From: Branchiostoma floridae
Taxonomy: Eukaryota; Chordata; Leptocardii; Amphioxiformes; Branchiostomatidae
Direction: 5' to 3'
NCBI RefSeq assembly: GCF_000003815.2
Contig: NC_049984.1
Location: 10,380,824-10,444,823, forward strand
DNA length: 64,000 nt
Positions 11,505 to 22,435 of this stretch are shown here, one piece after another (the first letter of the stretch is position 1; the number at the start of each line of letters is the position of its first letter). A model generated the notes under the pieces. The model ran no database searches and was not told the origin of the DNA. It was given only the letters and a program-made list of their open reading frames with translations. A program made the position numbers and the translations under genes.

Positions 11505-14500
11505 TTAGAACTCGGAGAAACGCAAAGATGGGTGCAGCTCCATTTCACAGATGACTCCACAGTCGAAGGGGAAGCGGTCGGACTGGGGCAGCCCCAGCGT
11601 GCTCTCACAGAACTTCATGATCTTGTCCCGGTCGAAGGTTTCCGGCGCGCTGAACAGCAGGTACACCTTCTCGTTGGCGTGGTACATACAGATCTGCTCC
11701 ACGTGATGAGCCACGTGATGTTCCAGCGAGGTGTCGTCTGCGGCGTGCAGGTCGATGTGGTAGACCAGGCCCGCCGAGGCGCTCCACCGCGAACACAGGC
11801 TGACTCCGGCCGGCTCATTCTTCCCGATGGCGATGTATCTGAGCCCGGCGGTCCTGAGCTGGAGGGAGTCGGTTCGGCACATGTTGTACGGGTGCATGGA
11901 CACCTGCCCGTAGTCCTTGTGCAGCAGCTGGCGCAGGTCGTCGTCGCTCAGCCGGGCGGCGGTGTCCTGGGTGCACGGCTGGAGGGAGAAGATCTGCCCC
12001 TTGAAGTGCTTCCGATCTACCGGCATCGGCATCCCCGCTGGCTTCGAGAAGAACAGGTAGTGCTGGGGAGAGATAGAGATAGAAGGAATCATTGTGTGCC
12101 ATTTTAACTGTAACTAGAGTTCAACGAACCCATCTCTTCGCCAAATAATCATGTCTTTATTTAAGACTTTAAGGTCTTATTCATGTATTACTAAATAGCA
12201 AATGACTGCATGAACTGTGTTCCTCACAAAGTTGAAACACACAAATATTACCAAAAACCAGACTGTGACCTGACAGATGACCTGGTAGCATCCCTGGTCA
12301 ATCAGAATTTCATGCTAGTCAAAGACTTTGTCCCCAGTGTAAGGGCGTCCAGCTCCAGCAAAACATCTGTATAACAGCTGTGTCCATAGATATAGGTCAA
12401 AATGAGATATATAGAGCACAGTTTATTTCTGTTAATAAGTTTTGCTGCAGTACCTTAGGAAGCCGCTAGGGGGCCCAATATCATAATTTATCTTCGTTTT
12501 CCTGACCCCTACCCACCTACAAAATATTATCAGGATTTTTTCAAGGCTTCTCGAGTTATGCATTCCACAAACAAACGGACGCACACACTCGGCCCGCTAC
12601 CGTCCTAACGGAAAATGCTACATCAACTATTTTCGAACACAACCTTCCTTTCCGCAACCGCTACTTAAATACTAAATATCATGAAAATCCATACACAGCT
12701 TCTTGAGTTATATGCTGTTGGCATGGATTTATGAACTTTCCTCATTAATCATGCAAATTAGCTACTGATTTGCATAATTAGTATTACATTGTATAAGTCA
12801 TCACTCATTCTATCTACATACCGAAAATCCTGATGATCCGTTTACACGTTCTCGAGTTATCCTCGTCCAAAGTTTGAACGGAAATCGGTGCCTGCAGTTC
12901 CCAAAAAGCCGCTAGGGGGTCCAAACTCACAGCACTTACTCTCTGTTCCAAGGGCTATCTACCACTCAAAAATCATGACCACAGCATGTCCAGAACACGA
13001 AGTGTCAAAATTAAAAGTTTTGCTGCAGTACCTTAGGCAGCCACTAGGGTGCCCATTATCGAACTTGACCTTCGTTTTCCTAACCCCCATCAACCTAACA
13101 AATATAATCAGGATCCATTCAAGAGTTCTCGAGTTATCTTGTATACAGACAAACGCACTTACATACAAATCCCGCTACAGCACCGTAGGTAAGAGCCAGG
13201 TAAACCATTTTCGCACTTGACATTTCTCTCCAAAACTGCTACACACCTACCAAGTTTCGTGAAAATCGCCCAGCTAGATTTTGACTTATGCTGCCCAAAA
13301 CAAACCGCAAAAAACATACCAAGCTCGCTGCAGTACCGTAGGAAAACGCCAGGTAAACCGTTTTCAAACTTGGCATTCCTTTTGACAACCGCTACACACC
13401 TACCAAAAATCACAAAGTTCCATCCACGATTTCTGGAGTTATTTGCTGTTGACCTACATACAGACCCAAGTCAGCAATCTCATACTCTTCTTGGCGAAGA
13501 GAATAACTTCCTCATGACCTCAGTGAACAGTGGTCTGCAGGCCGATTTGAGCTGCTCATGAAGAAAGGTTCAAACAGACAAACAAACAAAGAAATATCCT
13601 AGTCAGGGGCAGTAATAGAAACACGAGTAAGGACGAGAGCACAGAAAGTAAGCGGTTTTGTGAGTGTATGTTATTGAACAAATAAATAAATAAAGTGAAA
13701 TCGAACGTGAAGTAGCCTGTATGGAATCCATTCTTGTTAAGTTTAGCCCTACCCCAGCAACGATCGTTTGCTTGGGGCGGATTAAACAAAAAGAAAAATT
13801 GCACTTTAAGATACTAAGGAACCGTCTCTCATTACCAGACTTGACAATTTCGCTACTTTCGGAACGAAGTTAGTGTTTCAGTTCAGTGCTTTCCAGTTTT
13901 TAGCATTGATCTTAATGCCTTCTCTAACTGCCTAGATACCAAGGATATTTTATTAGTCCTTCAGATGTGTGTCTTCTGCTTTTAGACATGTATGAAAAGC
14001 ATACGGTATTTTGTAATTAAAAGGGATGGGGCTTTTTCTATGCACTCTGTAGAACATGCTGAGTCATATTCAAAAGCATTCCCACCTGGCTTGACATCTT
14101 AATTAAAACGGATGACAAGCAAATCAAAACGGGTGATCTTTGTCATGGCAACGCCAGTGGCAACTGTGGTAACACTGACGTCCTGTAGCGTACTATCAAA
14201 TTTTCTGCATTCGGCAGGAGCGGCCGACAGATTATCGGAGGTAGTCATGTAGTTATCTCCGAGCGGAGAAGGTGGAAAAACCCCAAATCAGCGTTTCGTA
14301 CTATAGACATCGTGCGTGTCTTCAGTAAGCATCGCAAGATGGACAACATTACTATGAACTTCACCGAAGGCAACTCCACGGTGCACGAGACTTTCTCGTC
14401 GTGTTTCCGCGCGCACCTAGAAAATAACGTGGACTACGACCTGGGAGTAGCTGCGTGCTCACATCTCCCCACAACATTCATCGACCAGAACAGGAACGTC

Positions 14501-17500
14501 GGGATCGTCTCCGCCGCTGTCGGGACAGTTGTTCTCCTCGTGAATGGTTTGGTTTTGTCCGGAGTGCTGAAAAACCATCAACTGTCCCAACCCATGTACC
14601 TGTTCGTGGCAAACTTGGCTGCGGCGGACTGCGTGGCAGGTTTGTTCTCTTTCTTCCTTTGCGCCAGTCTTCAGATGGAACTGCCTCGGCCATTGACATC
14701 ATTGCGCATAGCCTGTACCTTCTTTTTAGTGTTGGTCCTATCAGCAGTTAGCGTGGTCCTCCTGTCCGTGGACCGTTATCTGGCCATCCTCCACCCGCTG
14801 TTTTACCAGACCCGCGTGTCCGGGCGACACGTTGCCGTGAGCTTGGGGATCGCGTGGCCAATTTGTGTTCTTGTCTACCTGTCTCCCCTCATGGGCTGGA
14901 ACTGCATCGAGATGAAAGCAGATAACTGCATGGGACAGCTGCCACTGGCCTACATGATCCTGATCAACACCATCTTGTTGATAGCCGTAGTGATGGTGGT
15001 CTTCACCAACGTCAGAATCTTCATCGTACTAAAGCGGCGCATCTCCAGAACCCGACCCCTCGAAACCCCTCAAGACAATCTGCCCGCCGCAAGACGCAGG
15101 GAACAACGAATCGCGGTAAGAAAATACCAGCAACTCCTAAACAGCATGAAGAAGCAGGTGACAGTTATCATCATTGCAGCGGTGTTCGTCACCTGCATGC
15201 TGCCGATTTGCATCGGGTTTCTACGGAACATTTTGTGCTTTGCAAGAGAGGACTGTGAGTTAGAGGAAAGACCATACTGGGGGTTGTTGATCGCACTCTG
15301 CAATTCGGTAATCAACCCAGTCATCTACGCATTCAGGATCAAGAAGATTCGAGACGCTGTGCATCGCAGGGCGCGACGACTCGCCAACGCGATGCGTGAA
15401 AAGGTGGGGTGGTCATCGGATCAAGTGGTGAACATTCAGGTTGTTGGTGAGGCGCGAGCAATGGCAACTGCTGGATCGAGTACGGGCAATCGGACTGGCC
15501 AGATGCCTAAATGGGCAGTCCATCGAAGGGCGGCACAGAATCCGACAACGGCACAAAGTTCAAGCAGTGCAGATGTGCCCTTCGTACCCTCGCTAAAGTC
15601 ACTGCAGACGCCAGCTGTTGAAGCCGTAGGCAGCGTGAAAGACATCGAGTGAGCAAGGTAAACTGATCTCTAAGGAGAATCAGATTTGTTCGAAGACTGT
15701 TGTAAGGTGTACATTTGCGGTCATGTGAATTTAGTTTGTTTGTAAAATTTTGTAATTTGATGTATTGAGGAGTAATACGTATAATACAACAATTCGATTA
15801 GTGGGAAGGAAATCTTTAAAAAAAATCCTAGGCCTATTATCTACACAGCTGTAAAAGTGACGTAGCTATGGATGGTTATGCAGTTTTGTTGTGTTGCATT
15901 ATAATGCATAGAATTAAGTGTACATTTTACTCAGCTGTGTGTCATTCACATTGTCATCTTATTTGATATTAGAGAAATAATGTCCTTGTAGGCTTTGTAA
16001 ATGCATATCGCAGCCTGAAGTGATACGAGTATATTTTTCGTTGTGATCATATGATGATGTTAAAAAGATATTGCCAGTCCTTGTCATCGTAGATACTCAT
16101 TTAATGTGTTGAAAATAATAATAAAATATCTCAATGTATCCCTCGAGACTTTGTCCTCCTTAAGTATGAGTTGTCGCGGAAAACAGACTGAATTGAACTT
16201 CCAACGGTTTTTCTGTGGTGAATGGTTGAGATTCCGGGTACGTAGTTTGCTTTTGATTGGCCCTCCCTGTCAAATGTCACGAGGATAACGGTATACCGAC
16301 CAACCTCAAGCTGAGAATAAGCCAATTTTTTACCTGGTGGGGACATGTTCTGACTTACCCTGGGATCCAGACTTGGTATATTGTCTAGCTGGACAAAGAA
16401 GTACAATGTTTACTGTACTATCTTACATCATGGATGGGTGGATGGATTGCACATTGTGACTTACCACGTTGTAGATTTTCTTCATCCTTTCCTTGGGGAA
16501 TTTCTGGAAGATTGGGTTGGGGTTGTCCCAATTCGACAACAGCATTCGTTGTTTCAGCGTCACGGTTGGGTGTCGATATTTCATATATCTGGAAACAAAA
16601 AATCCACGTATAAATGTGAATTATCATTATTTACACATGTGATTATAGCCACCGGACATCTCTCTTGAGAAGGCCAGACGTCACAGTTGAGTTGCACAGT
16701 TGCACGATGAAATAAGCTATTATCACTGACGATCACATTCACAAGGTCATTTTTCGCTGAAATCACAGAACCCACAAATTCTTGGAAAAGGAAAATGTGG
16801 GACTTTCTGTCTTACTCGATCGCTTCTAAGAAAGGAGCCTCCCCAAAACAGCTAACACTAGAATTTGTCACCCCCCCCCCCCTGCAATACATCGTGAACC
16901 GTCCCGTCCCTGCATGCAAGGTCGTGGCCAAGCAATACAAACCAAAGGTATCGATTACCCCAGCGCTAAATGGTGTTTCGTGATGTCACGGCAGGATGAA
17001 TTGTTCTAACGTTACAATGGCGAAGCGTTCTTTCATACCAAGCTTGTTGACAGGACTGTTTGAAACACCTTTACCTGTCCAGGTGTTCATCCAGGTGCCA
17101 CATGATGTTCCGTCCCCGGTAGTCTGGGTCTATCCGCAGGTGTTTGTTGATCATAGCTGTCTTGTCTCCCGCCATCACCGCTGTATATGCCCCCACCTGG
17201 AGAGGGTATAGGCACTTAACGTTCGCATGATTGTGCAGTTTATGAGCTGTATATGGTTACTGGACTAACAGGTCTGTCAAACATTTAACGTTATTTAGAT
17301 AAAGTAGGGTCTTTGAATGTGAATAGGTCAAACGGTGGTAATGAGGTAACGTCCGTTGTGGGCCAGTAAATATTTGTAGGAACGCGTCAATGATTGTAAC
17401 GTTACATAAGTCAGTGCATTTTTACTCGTTAAACTATTTGAAAGTTATTTTGCATTTTTTTTGGTCAATGTACAAACGCAAATTGTTATGATTATGCAAC

Positions 17501-18035
17501 TATTTATGTGTCATAAGTTTCACTGGCGAAAGACAGTGGATTCTATGTAAAACGTCTGACCGTTTCCAAAATCATATCCAGTTGATTGAGTAATTGCTAG
17601 TTGGCATATCTGATTTATACCTGGATGTCTGACCTTCATCAACGTATGTAACAACATTAGCACCATTGTTGTTTCACACACACCCTCCCACCAACAACTC
17701 TATGCTAAATGGCCCGTCCCTTAGGCCTTATGTAATAAAAATAGAGCATGTTATATTGCACGTACCAGTTTCCCGTCATGTTCGGCAACATATACTGCGG
17801 CATCTTTGTCCACTTGGTACTCGTGGAAGAAGTACGGGAAAGGGTCCACCCCGTCGAACAGCCCTCGGGATAAATGTAGGATCTGTCCGAAATCCTCGAC
17901 CGTGGCCAGGCGGTAGTTCAGCTGGTCGGCCGACGGAATGCTTGGTTTATCCGCGGTGGTGCAGAACAGTCTGGGGGTCAAGTTCAACCGGCAGACATAT
18001 CTCTGACCGACGGAGAAGATTCTAGATCGCAGCAT
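11505..18035 (-). CDS. NAT16-like GNAT-fold N-acetyltransferase (probable histidine acetyltransferase family)
   Basis: Five minus-strand exons: 18035-17766, 17196-17075, 16588-16465, 16388-16359 (30 nt) and 12062-11505, in phases 0, 2, 0, 0. They give 367 residues, close to the roughly 370 of vertebrate NAT16. The GNAT acetyl-CoA motif is visible at about 108-122 (KHLRIDPDYRGRNIM, with the R-x-x-G-like turn). The C-terminal half ends in a second mixed domain (VYHIDLHAADD to VICEMEL) that follows the NAT16 and fish histidine acetyltransferase layout. That family transfers acetyl from acetyl-CoA to free histidine; the substrate here is inferred from family only. The N-terminus is basic and lacks acidic residues over the first 25 positions, so mitochondrial targeting is possible but unproven. 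The last intron (12063-16358) contains an intronless GPCR gene on the other strand. The 5' end faces the tyrosinase-like gene. Confidence 0.82.
12440..13460. repeat. Degenerate tandem repeat, about 130-155 bp unit
   Basis: Copies starting near 12443, 12590, 12887, 13020, 13172 and 13326 share the order 'gctgcagtaccgtagg', a 'gccgctaggg'-type block, 'accttcgttttcc', 'acccacctaccaaat' and 'ctcgagttat'. Related single copies lie near 20770-20990 and 42850-43140. The array lies in the last intron of the NAT16-like gene. Confidence 0.65.
13461..14338. other. Intron DNA upstream of the nested GPCR
   Basis: No further exon of the host gene is visible. There is a short 'aaataaataaataaa' simple repeat near 13680-13694. 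The last few hundred bases before 14339 should contain the GPCR promoter and 5' leader, but no TATA box or other motif is clear. Confidence 0.4.
14339..15652 (+). CDS. Class A GPCR, lysophospholipid/MECA-type, intronless
   Basis: A single exon of 437 residues. The ATG at 14339 has a strong context (caag before, G after); the frame is open a few codons upstream but has no ATG there. Three N-glycosylation sequons lie in the N-terminus (N3, N7, N12). Helices fall at about 53-77 (N69), 86-108 (D97), 123-148 with DRY at 145-147, 165-185, 203-228, 273-296 and 314-332 with NPVIY at 326-330. The GWNC after helix 4 and cysteines 189 and 197 in extracellular loop 2 resemble the EDG/S1P-LPA group of the MECA cluster. 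The ligand is unknown; coupling to G protein is inferred from DRY and NPxxY. The tail is long and Ser/Thr-rich. The gene lies wholly inside, and antisense to, the last intron of the NAT16-like gene. Confidence 0.88.
   Translation: MDNITMNFTEGNSTVHETFSSCFRAHLENNVDYDLGVAACSHLPTTFIDQNRNVGIVSAAVGTVVLLVNGLVLSGVLKNHQLSQPMYLFVANLAAADCVAGLFSFFLCASLQMELPRPLTSLRIACTFFLVLVLSAVSVVLLSVDRYLAILHPLFYQTRVSGRHVAVSLGIAWPICVLVYLSPLMGWNCIEMKADNCMGQLPLAYMILINTILLIAVVMVVFTNVRIFIVLKRRISRTRPLETPQDNLPAARRREQRIAVRKYQQLLNSMKKQVTVIIIAAVFVTCMLPICIGFLRNILCFAREDCELEERPYWGLLIALCNSVINPVIYAFRIKKIRDAVHRRARRLANAMREKVGWSSDQVVNIQVVGEARAMATAGSSTGNRTGQMPKWAVHRRAAQNPTTAQSSSSADVPFVPSLKSLQTPAVEAVGSVKDIE
15653..16358 (+). other. GPCR 3' flank and probable 3' UTR
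   Basis: AT-rich and without coding sequence. An AATAAA at 16120-16125 is the likely polyadenylation signal, about 470 bp after the stop and still upstream of the antisense 30-nt microexon of the host gene. Confidence 0.45.
16359..16388 (-). other. 30-nt microexon of the NAT16-like gene
   Basis: It is flanked by a pyrimidine-rich acceptor ending ttgtccag and a strong gtaagtca donor. It encodes ten residues, LDNIPSLDPR, in phase 0 on both sides, so it can be skipped without shifting the frame. The model length matches the family best with it included. Confidence 0.7.
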
Positions 18036-19331
18036 TTTGCATGCAATTTACTTGAGACGCTATAAGGACTCTAAATTTTGAGGCGTTTTGAGCAGCGTCG
18101 CGACTTTGAGCTTACAAGACATGCATGTCATGTAAGTAAAGCTATGCTCATCCAACCTGACCACCTTGACCTCTTACGCAGGCGCAATGGATACCTGTCT
18201 AGGGGTGGTTCATTTCAGTCTGAGGAGAGGATTGTGATTAATATACATGTGTATAACGTTATCACACCAGCAGGTACATGCACCGTATCGTTCGATAAAT
18301 GTATTCACAATATATCGCCGTATATGCCCAGTTTGCTGCTTTACACTTACAGTGATTTGTAACTATGTCCGATTGTTTGCTCTATACACTGCAAAAGGCC
18401 ACATTCTATAGAAGGGACAAATGCATATAAATTCATTAAAAGCAAAATCACATCTTTAGATAGTCAGAAGTCACGTGGCCTTTTGAATATTTGATGTACC
18501 CAGACAATTTTTCACAAATATGATAGCCCATGGATTTGTTTGATTTTGAATTGCATTATATCATTTCATTTCCCTATAATACATTTAAGTGGAGGCACAT
18601 TTCTGTAAGTACATGACCTGCCCAATATTTAACTATTTCAAATACGCTCATTCCATATGTATTGCACACGGTTCGTCCCTTACGTTAATAGCCCCGGGAT
18701 ATCCCCATATCGTCACGTACGCCTTAGGATGACCTTAAGTTACCTTTTGGTAAGACGGTTGCTGCACGCGCACATCCTGCCCCCTAGCGGATAACATCAT
18801 AAAAGCATGGGCAATTTTCTAAGCAGTCCTACGATTCAGGAACGTCACTGTACATTATTGCTAGGATCAAACGTCAATGACCCTGAGATAATCATCCCTT
18901 CCCCAAAGCCATCAATCAATGATTCGTGATTACTGTCAGTACCCCTACACACCTGTGGGTGTGTCAGTTCAACATGAAACACAGCCACATTGTTTTGTGT
19001 GACATAGACAACGACATATAAATGTCGCCGCGCAACATCTGGTAAATGCCAATATGACCTCAGAATAACCTAACGCGTATTATAAGATTAAGGTAGCATA
19101 TCCACTCATTTCTTTTTTGCTTTAGAAGTACAAATAAGCTATGAAAGTTCAAATATTATCTTATTTCCTAAGGCGAAATTCTTTTGTGTAGTTCGATCAA
19201 GGTATTTCTATGGGCGTCATCTGGGAATATATGTAACTATGAGTCACACGCTTAAGATAGCTAGACAAAAACGAATCTTTGTTCTCATCGTTTGTGACCG
19301 GGTGTGGCAGAAATCTGTGCTCTGTGAAACA
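18036..19331. promoter_or_regulatory. Head-to-head intergenic region, NAT16-like / tyrosinase-like
   Basis: The 1.3 kb between two divergent start codons must hold both promoters. I see no exon and no clear TATA or initiator. Two 9-10 bp blocks near 18393 and 18474 (aaaggccac and its complement) form a weak inverted pair. Confidence 0.35.
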
Positions 19332-21789
19332 ATGGCGACCGTAAAACGTCTCGTTCTTGTGGCCGTGTTGTGGATGGCCCTGCTTCAAGTCACAGATGCA
19401 CAGTTTCCACGAGCGTGCACGGATGCTGCGAGCTTCAGGCGGCGGGAGTGTTGTCCTGTCCCCACCGGGTTTACGGAGCCTTGCGGCGGTACAGGCAGGG
19501 GGCAGTGTGCTAACTTCACCGATCCGACGCCTACGAATCAGACGGAATGGCCCCCTGTCTACAACCTGGACGACCGCCGGCGCTGGCCTAGTGTGTTCTT
19601 CACACGGTTCTGTAGCTGCGAGGGAAACTTTGCCGGAGCAGACTGCGGCATGTGCAAGAGGGGGTTTCGCGGTTCGAACTGCACCGAGACAAAAATTCTG
19701 ATCAGGAAGAACGTTCTGAATCTAACAGCAGAGGAGAAGGCCAAGTTTATCGCTTACATCAACAACACCAAGTACGCACAAATTCAATATGTGGCGGCAA
19801 GCGAATCCTACGCGAATGCAAGCATCGTCCCCCAGTTTAGGAACGTCTCTGCATATGATTTCTTTGTCTATCTGCAATATTACGCGGGCGTCCATTCATT
19901 CCCTAGTGGTCTTGACTTTTCTCAGGGTAGTGCGGGCTTCGCTACGTGGAATCGCGCCTTTTTGGTGGCATTCGAACTGGCGGTCCAAGTCGTGAACGCT
20001 GACTACGATTTCGCGTTGCCGTACTACGACTGGACCGAGTCGTCGTCGTGCAACAGTTCCAACGTCTGCAGCAATGACCTTGTGGGTGCGAACAACGCGA
20101 GCGGGATGCTGGACGACATGTCGGTGTTTTCCCGCTGGAACACCGTGTGTGCCCCGTCCAACACGACAGGGGCTAAGCCCTGCGACGTGAACGTGGACAC
20201 CGGGCCAATCATCCGAAAGGCAGACGGTAGTCTTCCAGCAAAAAAGGAAGTGAATTTTGCTCAGAGGCTCACCACTTTTGACAAAGCCGGTTACAACAAG
20301 ACGTCCGACTGTAGCTTCCGGAATCTTCTGGAGGGATTTGTGAATACAGGAACAGGCATACACGACCCTGGCAGGTACGCACACATAAACCGTGACCCAA
20401 TCAGACATGTAGAACGGTGAAGAAAGATACATCTACACATATATGAATGTTTTGTATATAAAGAGAGGCTGATAAAGAATTCGGATTACGTATAAGACAA
20501 TCGATAACTTTGCGAATGAATCGTGTATAGCGAAGACAAAATAAAAGAAACTGATATTGTTTTACCGATGCCGATATTGTAGATGTCTGTACTCATCTTT
20601 TAAGAATATAAACATACAATTAAGGTCCTTCATTCATTCACCCATCCATTCAGTCATTCATTTTTTCAAGATATTGAAAATCCCATGCCTCCGAGAAATA
20701 TCAAAAGTTTTTTTGTGATTTTATTATTGCCATATATCAGTAGCCTTTTCAAGCGCTATAGCAGTTGATGTTCCACAAGTCCTAAGCCACCCTGGTCACT
20801 GACCTTGTCTGCCAGGCAAGGACCAAGGTGAATGACTTAAATTGTCATATTTCTTCGGCGATCGGAACTACCCACATACCAAAATTCATACAAATCAATC
20901 GAAAGGATCTTGAGATATAGGCGCAAACACACCACGAAAAAATGATACCCATGCATGTCGGAGGTTAAACTCCTTCCCGGAGGCAACTAGGGTGGGAATG
21001 ACAGGGTTGGTTGTTGTTGTTTGGCTCCATGCCCATTTTTTTCTGAAGCAGACCGTAACAGGACCAGCTGCGATTGGAAACGTGTTCTATATCGCTGTTC
21101 TATGATTCCTCAGGAGATACCTGAACGAGCAGGTGCACCAAAGCCTGGGCGGGACAGGAGGGACCATGTCTCAACTGTGGCAGGCGTCCAACGATCCCAT
21201 CTTCTATCTGCACCGATGTTTCATGGACCGCATCTTCGAGAAATGGATGCGGAGACACAAGTGAGGGTCGGACGTTTATAGACTAGTCTCTACCACGCTG
21301 CAGAGGTTGCTGGATAAAAAAAAGTAGGAATTGGCCAATAGACTGAATGAAAGTTGCTAAGTTGCAAAATTATCGTCTATGGCAGGCTAATTCTATTGAG
21401 TATTGTCCAATCTACATTTTTGTTAAATTCCTACTATTTTTCCAGCGGCCTATGGGGTCTGGTAGAGACTTATTAGGTTAGTCTCTACCTGTGGAATGAT
21501 GCTTGCAACCCTTACTGCAGTACTGCAAAATGCCTGGTTTATTCTTACCTATTGTTATTTCTTCCTGTTGTTAACACTTTGTTGGTTTAAGGAAGAAGAG
21601 AAGATGAAAATGATTATTTCTCTTTAGTGTTTCCGTTGACGCCGCCCTTCCCGAGTCTGGCGCCGCCCCAGGCCACAACCGCCATGAAAACATCGTCCCG
21701 CTCTTCCCGCCCATCTCACACGCTGCTGTGTACAAGAGATCCACCGCATTGGGATACGACTATGCTGATATCAGCAGCAACGGTATGGC

Positions 21790-21869
<80 letters not shown>

Positions 21870-22435
21870 TTTTATACATATGTCTGTAGGCGTGTCTGTC
21901 TGTCTGTGTGTGAGTGTGTGCGTATGCGCGTGTTTCTGTGTGTCTGTGTGTTTGCGGATATTTGCAGTCAATATGACGTAAGAAGTGGCTTGTGATGATA
22001 TTTGGTAGGCGGGTACATGTACGTTTTGGGAAGACGAAGGCAAAGGTCGATTTTGGACCCCCTGGTGTATGGCCTTGGTATTGAAGCTGAACTTGCGGTT
22101 TTTATATCTTTTGTCCTGGACATTCTGTTGTTTGCTTACACTGTGATGAAGCTAGCATCAGACATTTGTGAAGTTGTAATATGATAAGGTTATAAGAGAA
22201 TAATTTACCGTCCACAGGAATGAGTGGCAGTAACATTGGGCCCGACGACTGCCCTGTCCTCCCGACTACTACACCCATGATGACTACTACACCCGTGACC
22301 GCCGCAGGCCCGGAGCCTGCCCACATCACCGCAGGGCTGATAGTGGGCTTCTGTGTAGCGGCTGCACTAGGTATTGCAGCTCTAGGGATGCTTGCCTACT
22401 GCATAAAATCTTATACAAGCAAGCCTGCCCCTTAA
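19332..22435 (+). CDS. Tyrosinase-family membrane protein lacking most copper ligands
   Basis: Four exons: 19332-20374, 21114-21260, 21628-21782 and 22218-22435, frame-consistent throughout and giving 520 residues. The start at 19332 begins a signal peptide ([20 protein letters not shown]), cleaved near residue 23. Next come a Cys-rich N-terminal region with an EGF-like [13 protein letters not shown], the tyrosinase core with [16 protein letters not shown] and NDPIF landmarks, a GHNR segment and a GYDYADI segment. A Thr/Pro stem, one membrane helix about 485-507 and a short cytoplasmic tail follow. Aligned by these landmarks to vertebrate TYR and TYRP1, copper A histidines become Q182, Q198 and N207. 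Copper B histidines become N352, H356 (kept) and R382. Oxidase activity is therefore unlikely; a structural, binding or regulatory role is inferred. The frame is intact, so it is not an obvious pseudogene. Confidence 0.88.
21285..21470. mobile_element. Inverted-repeat MITE in the tyrosinase-like gene
   Basis: Arms of about 46 bp read 'agtctctacca' inwards at 21285 and its complement at 21470. Internal 'gctgga-aaaa' and 'tagtaggaatt' blocks pair as well. It lies in intron 2, just after exon 2. Confidence 0.65.
21792..21868 (+). repeat. (GT)n microsatellite abutting a splice donor
   Basis: An uninterrupted GT run of about 77 bp begins 8 bases after the donor dinucleotide of exon 3 of the tyrosinase-like gene. 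An imperfect GT/TCTG tract follows to about 21955. Confidence 0.95.
21985..22125 (+). repeat. Dispersed repeat copy (family with 25200-25490)
   Basis: Shares 'gatatttggta', 'gggaagac-aagg', 'aaggtc-attttgg' and 'atcttttg-cctgga' with 25280-25410 in the same orientation. It lies in intron 3 of the tyrosinase-like gene. Confidence 0.6.

Noticed and set aside
11532-12107. 191-codon plus-strand open frame
   Set aside because: It is the shadow of the GC-rich last exon of the NAT16-like gene; no domain is visible in it.
14312-14338. Upstream start for the GPCR
   Set aside because: The codon at 14312 is GTG. The ATG at 14339 has a strong context and begins a glycosylated N-terminus typical of these receptors.
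19239-19331. Earlier in-frame ATG for the tyrosinase-like protein
   Set aside because: It would place 31 mostly polar residues before the signal peptide. The ATG at 19332 starts the signal directly.
21627-21995. Open frame running into the GT microsatellite
   Set aside because: It is in a different frame from exon 3, and beyond 21782 it is low-complexity intron.
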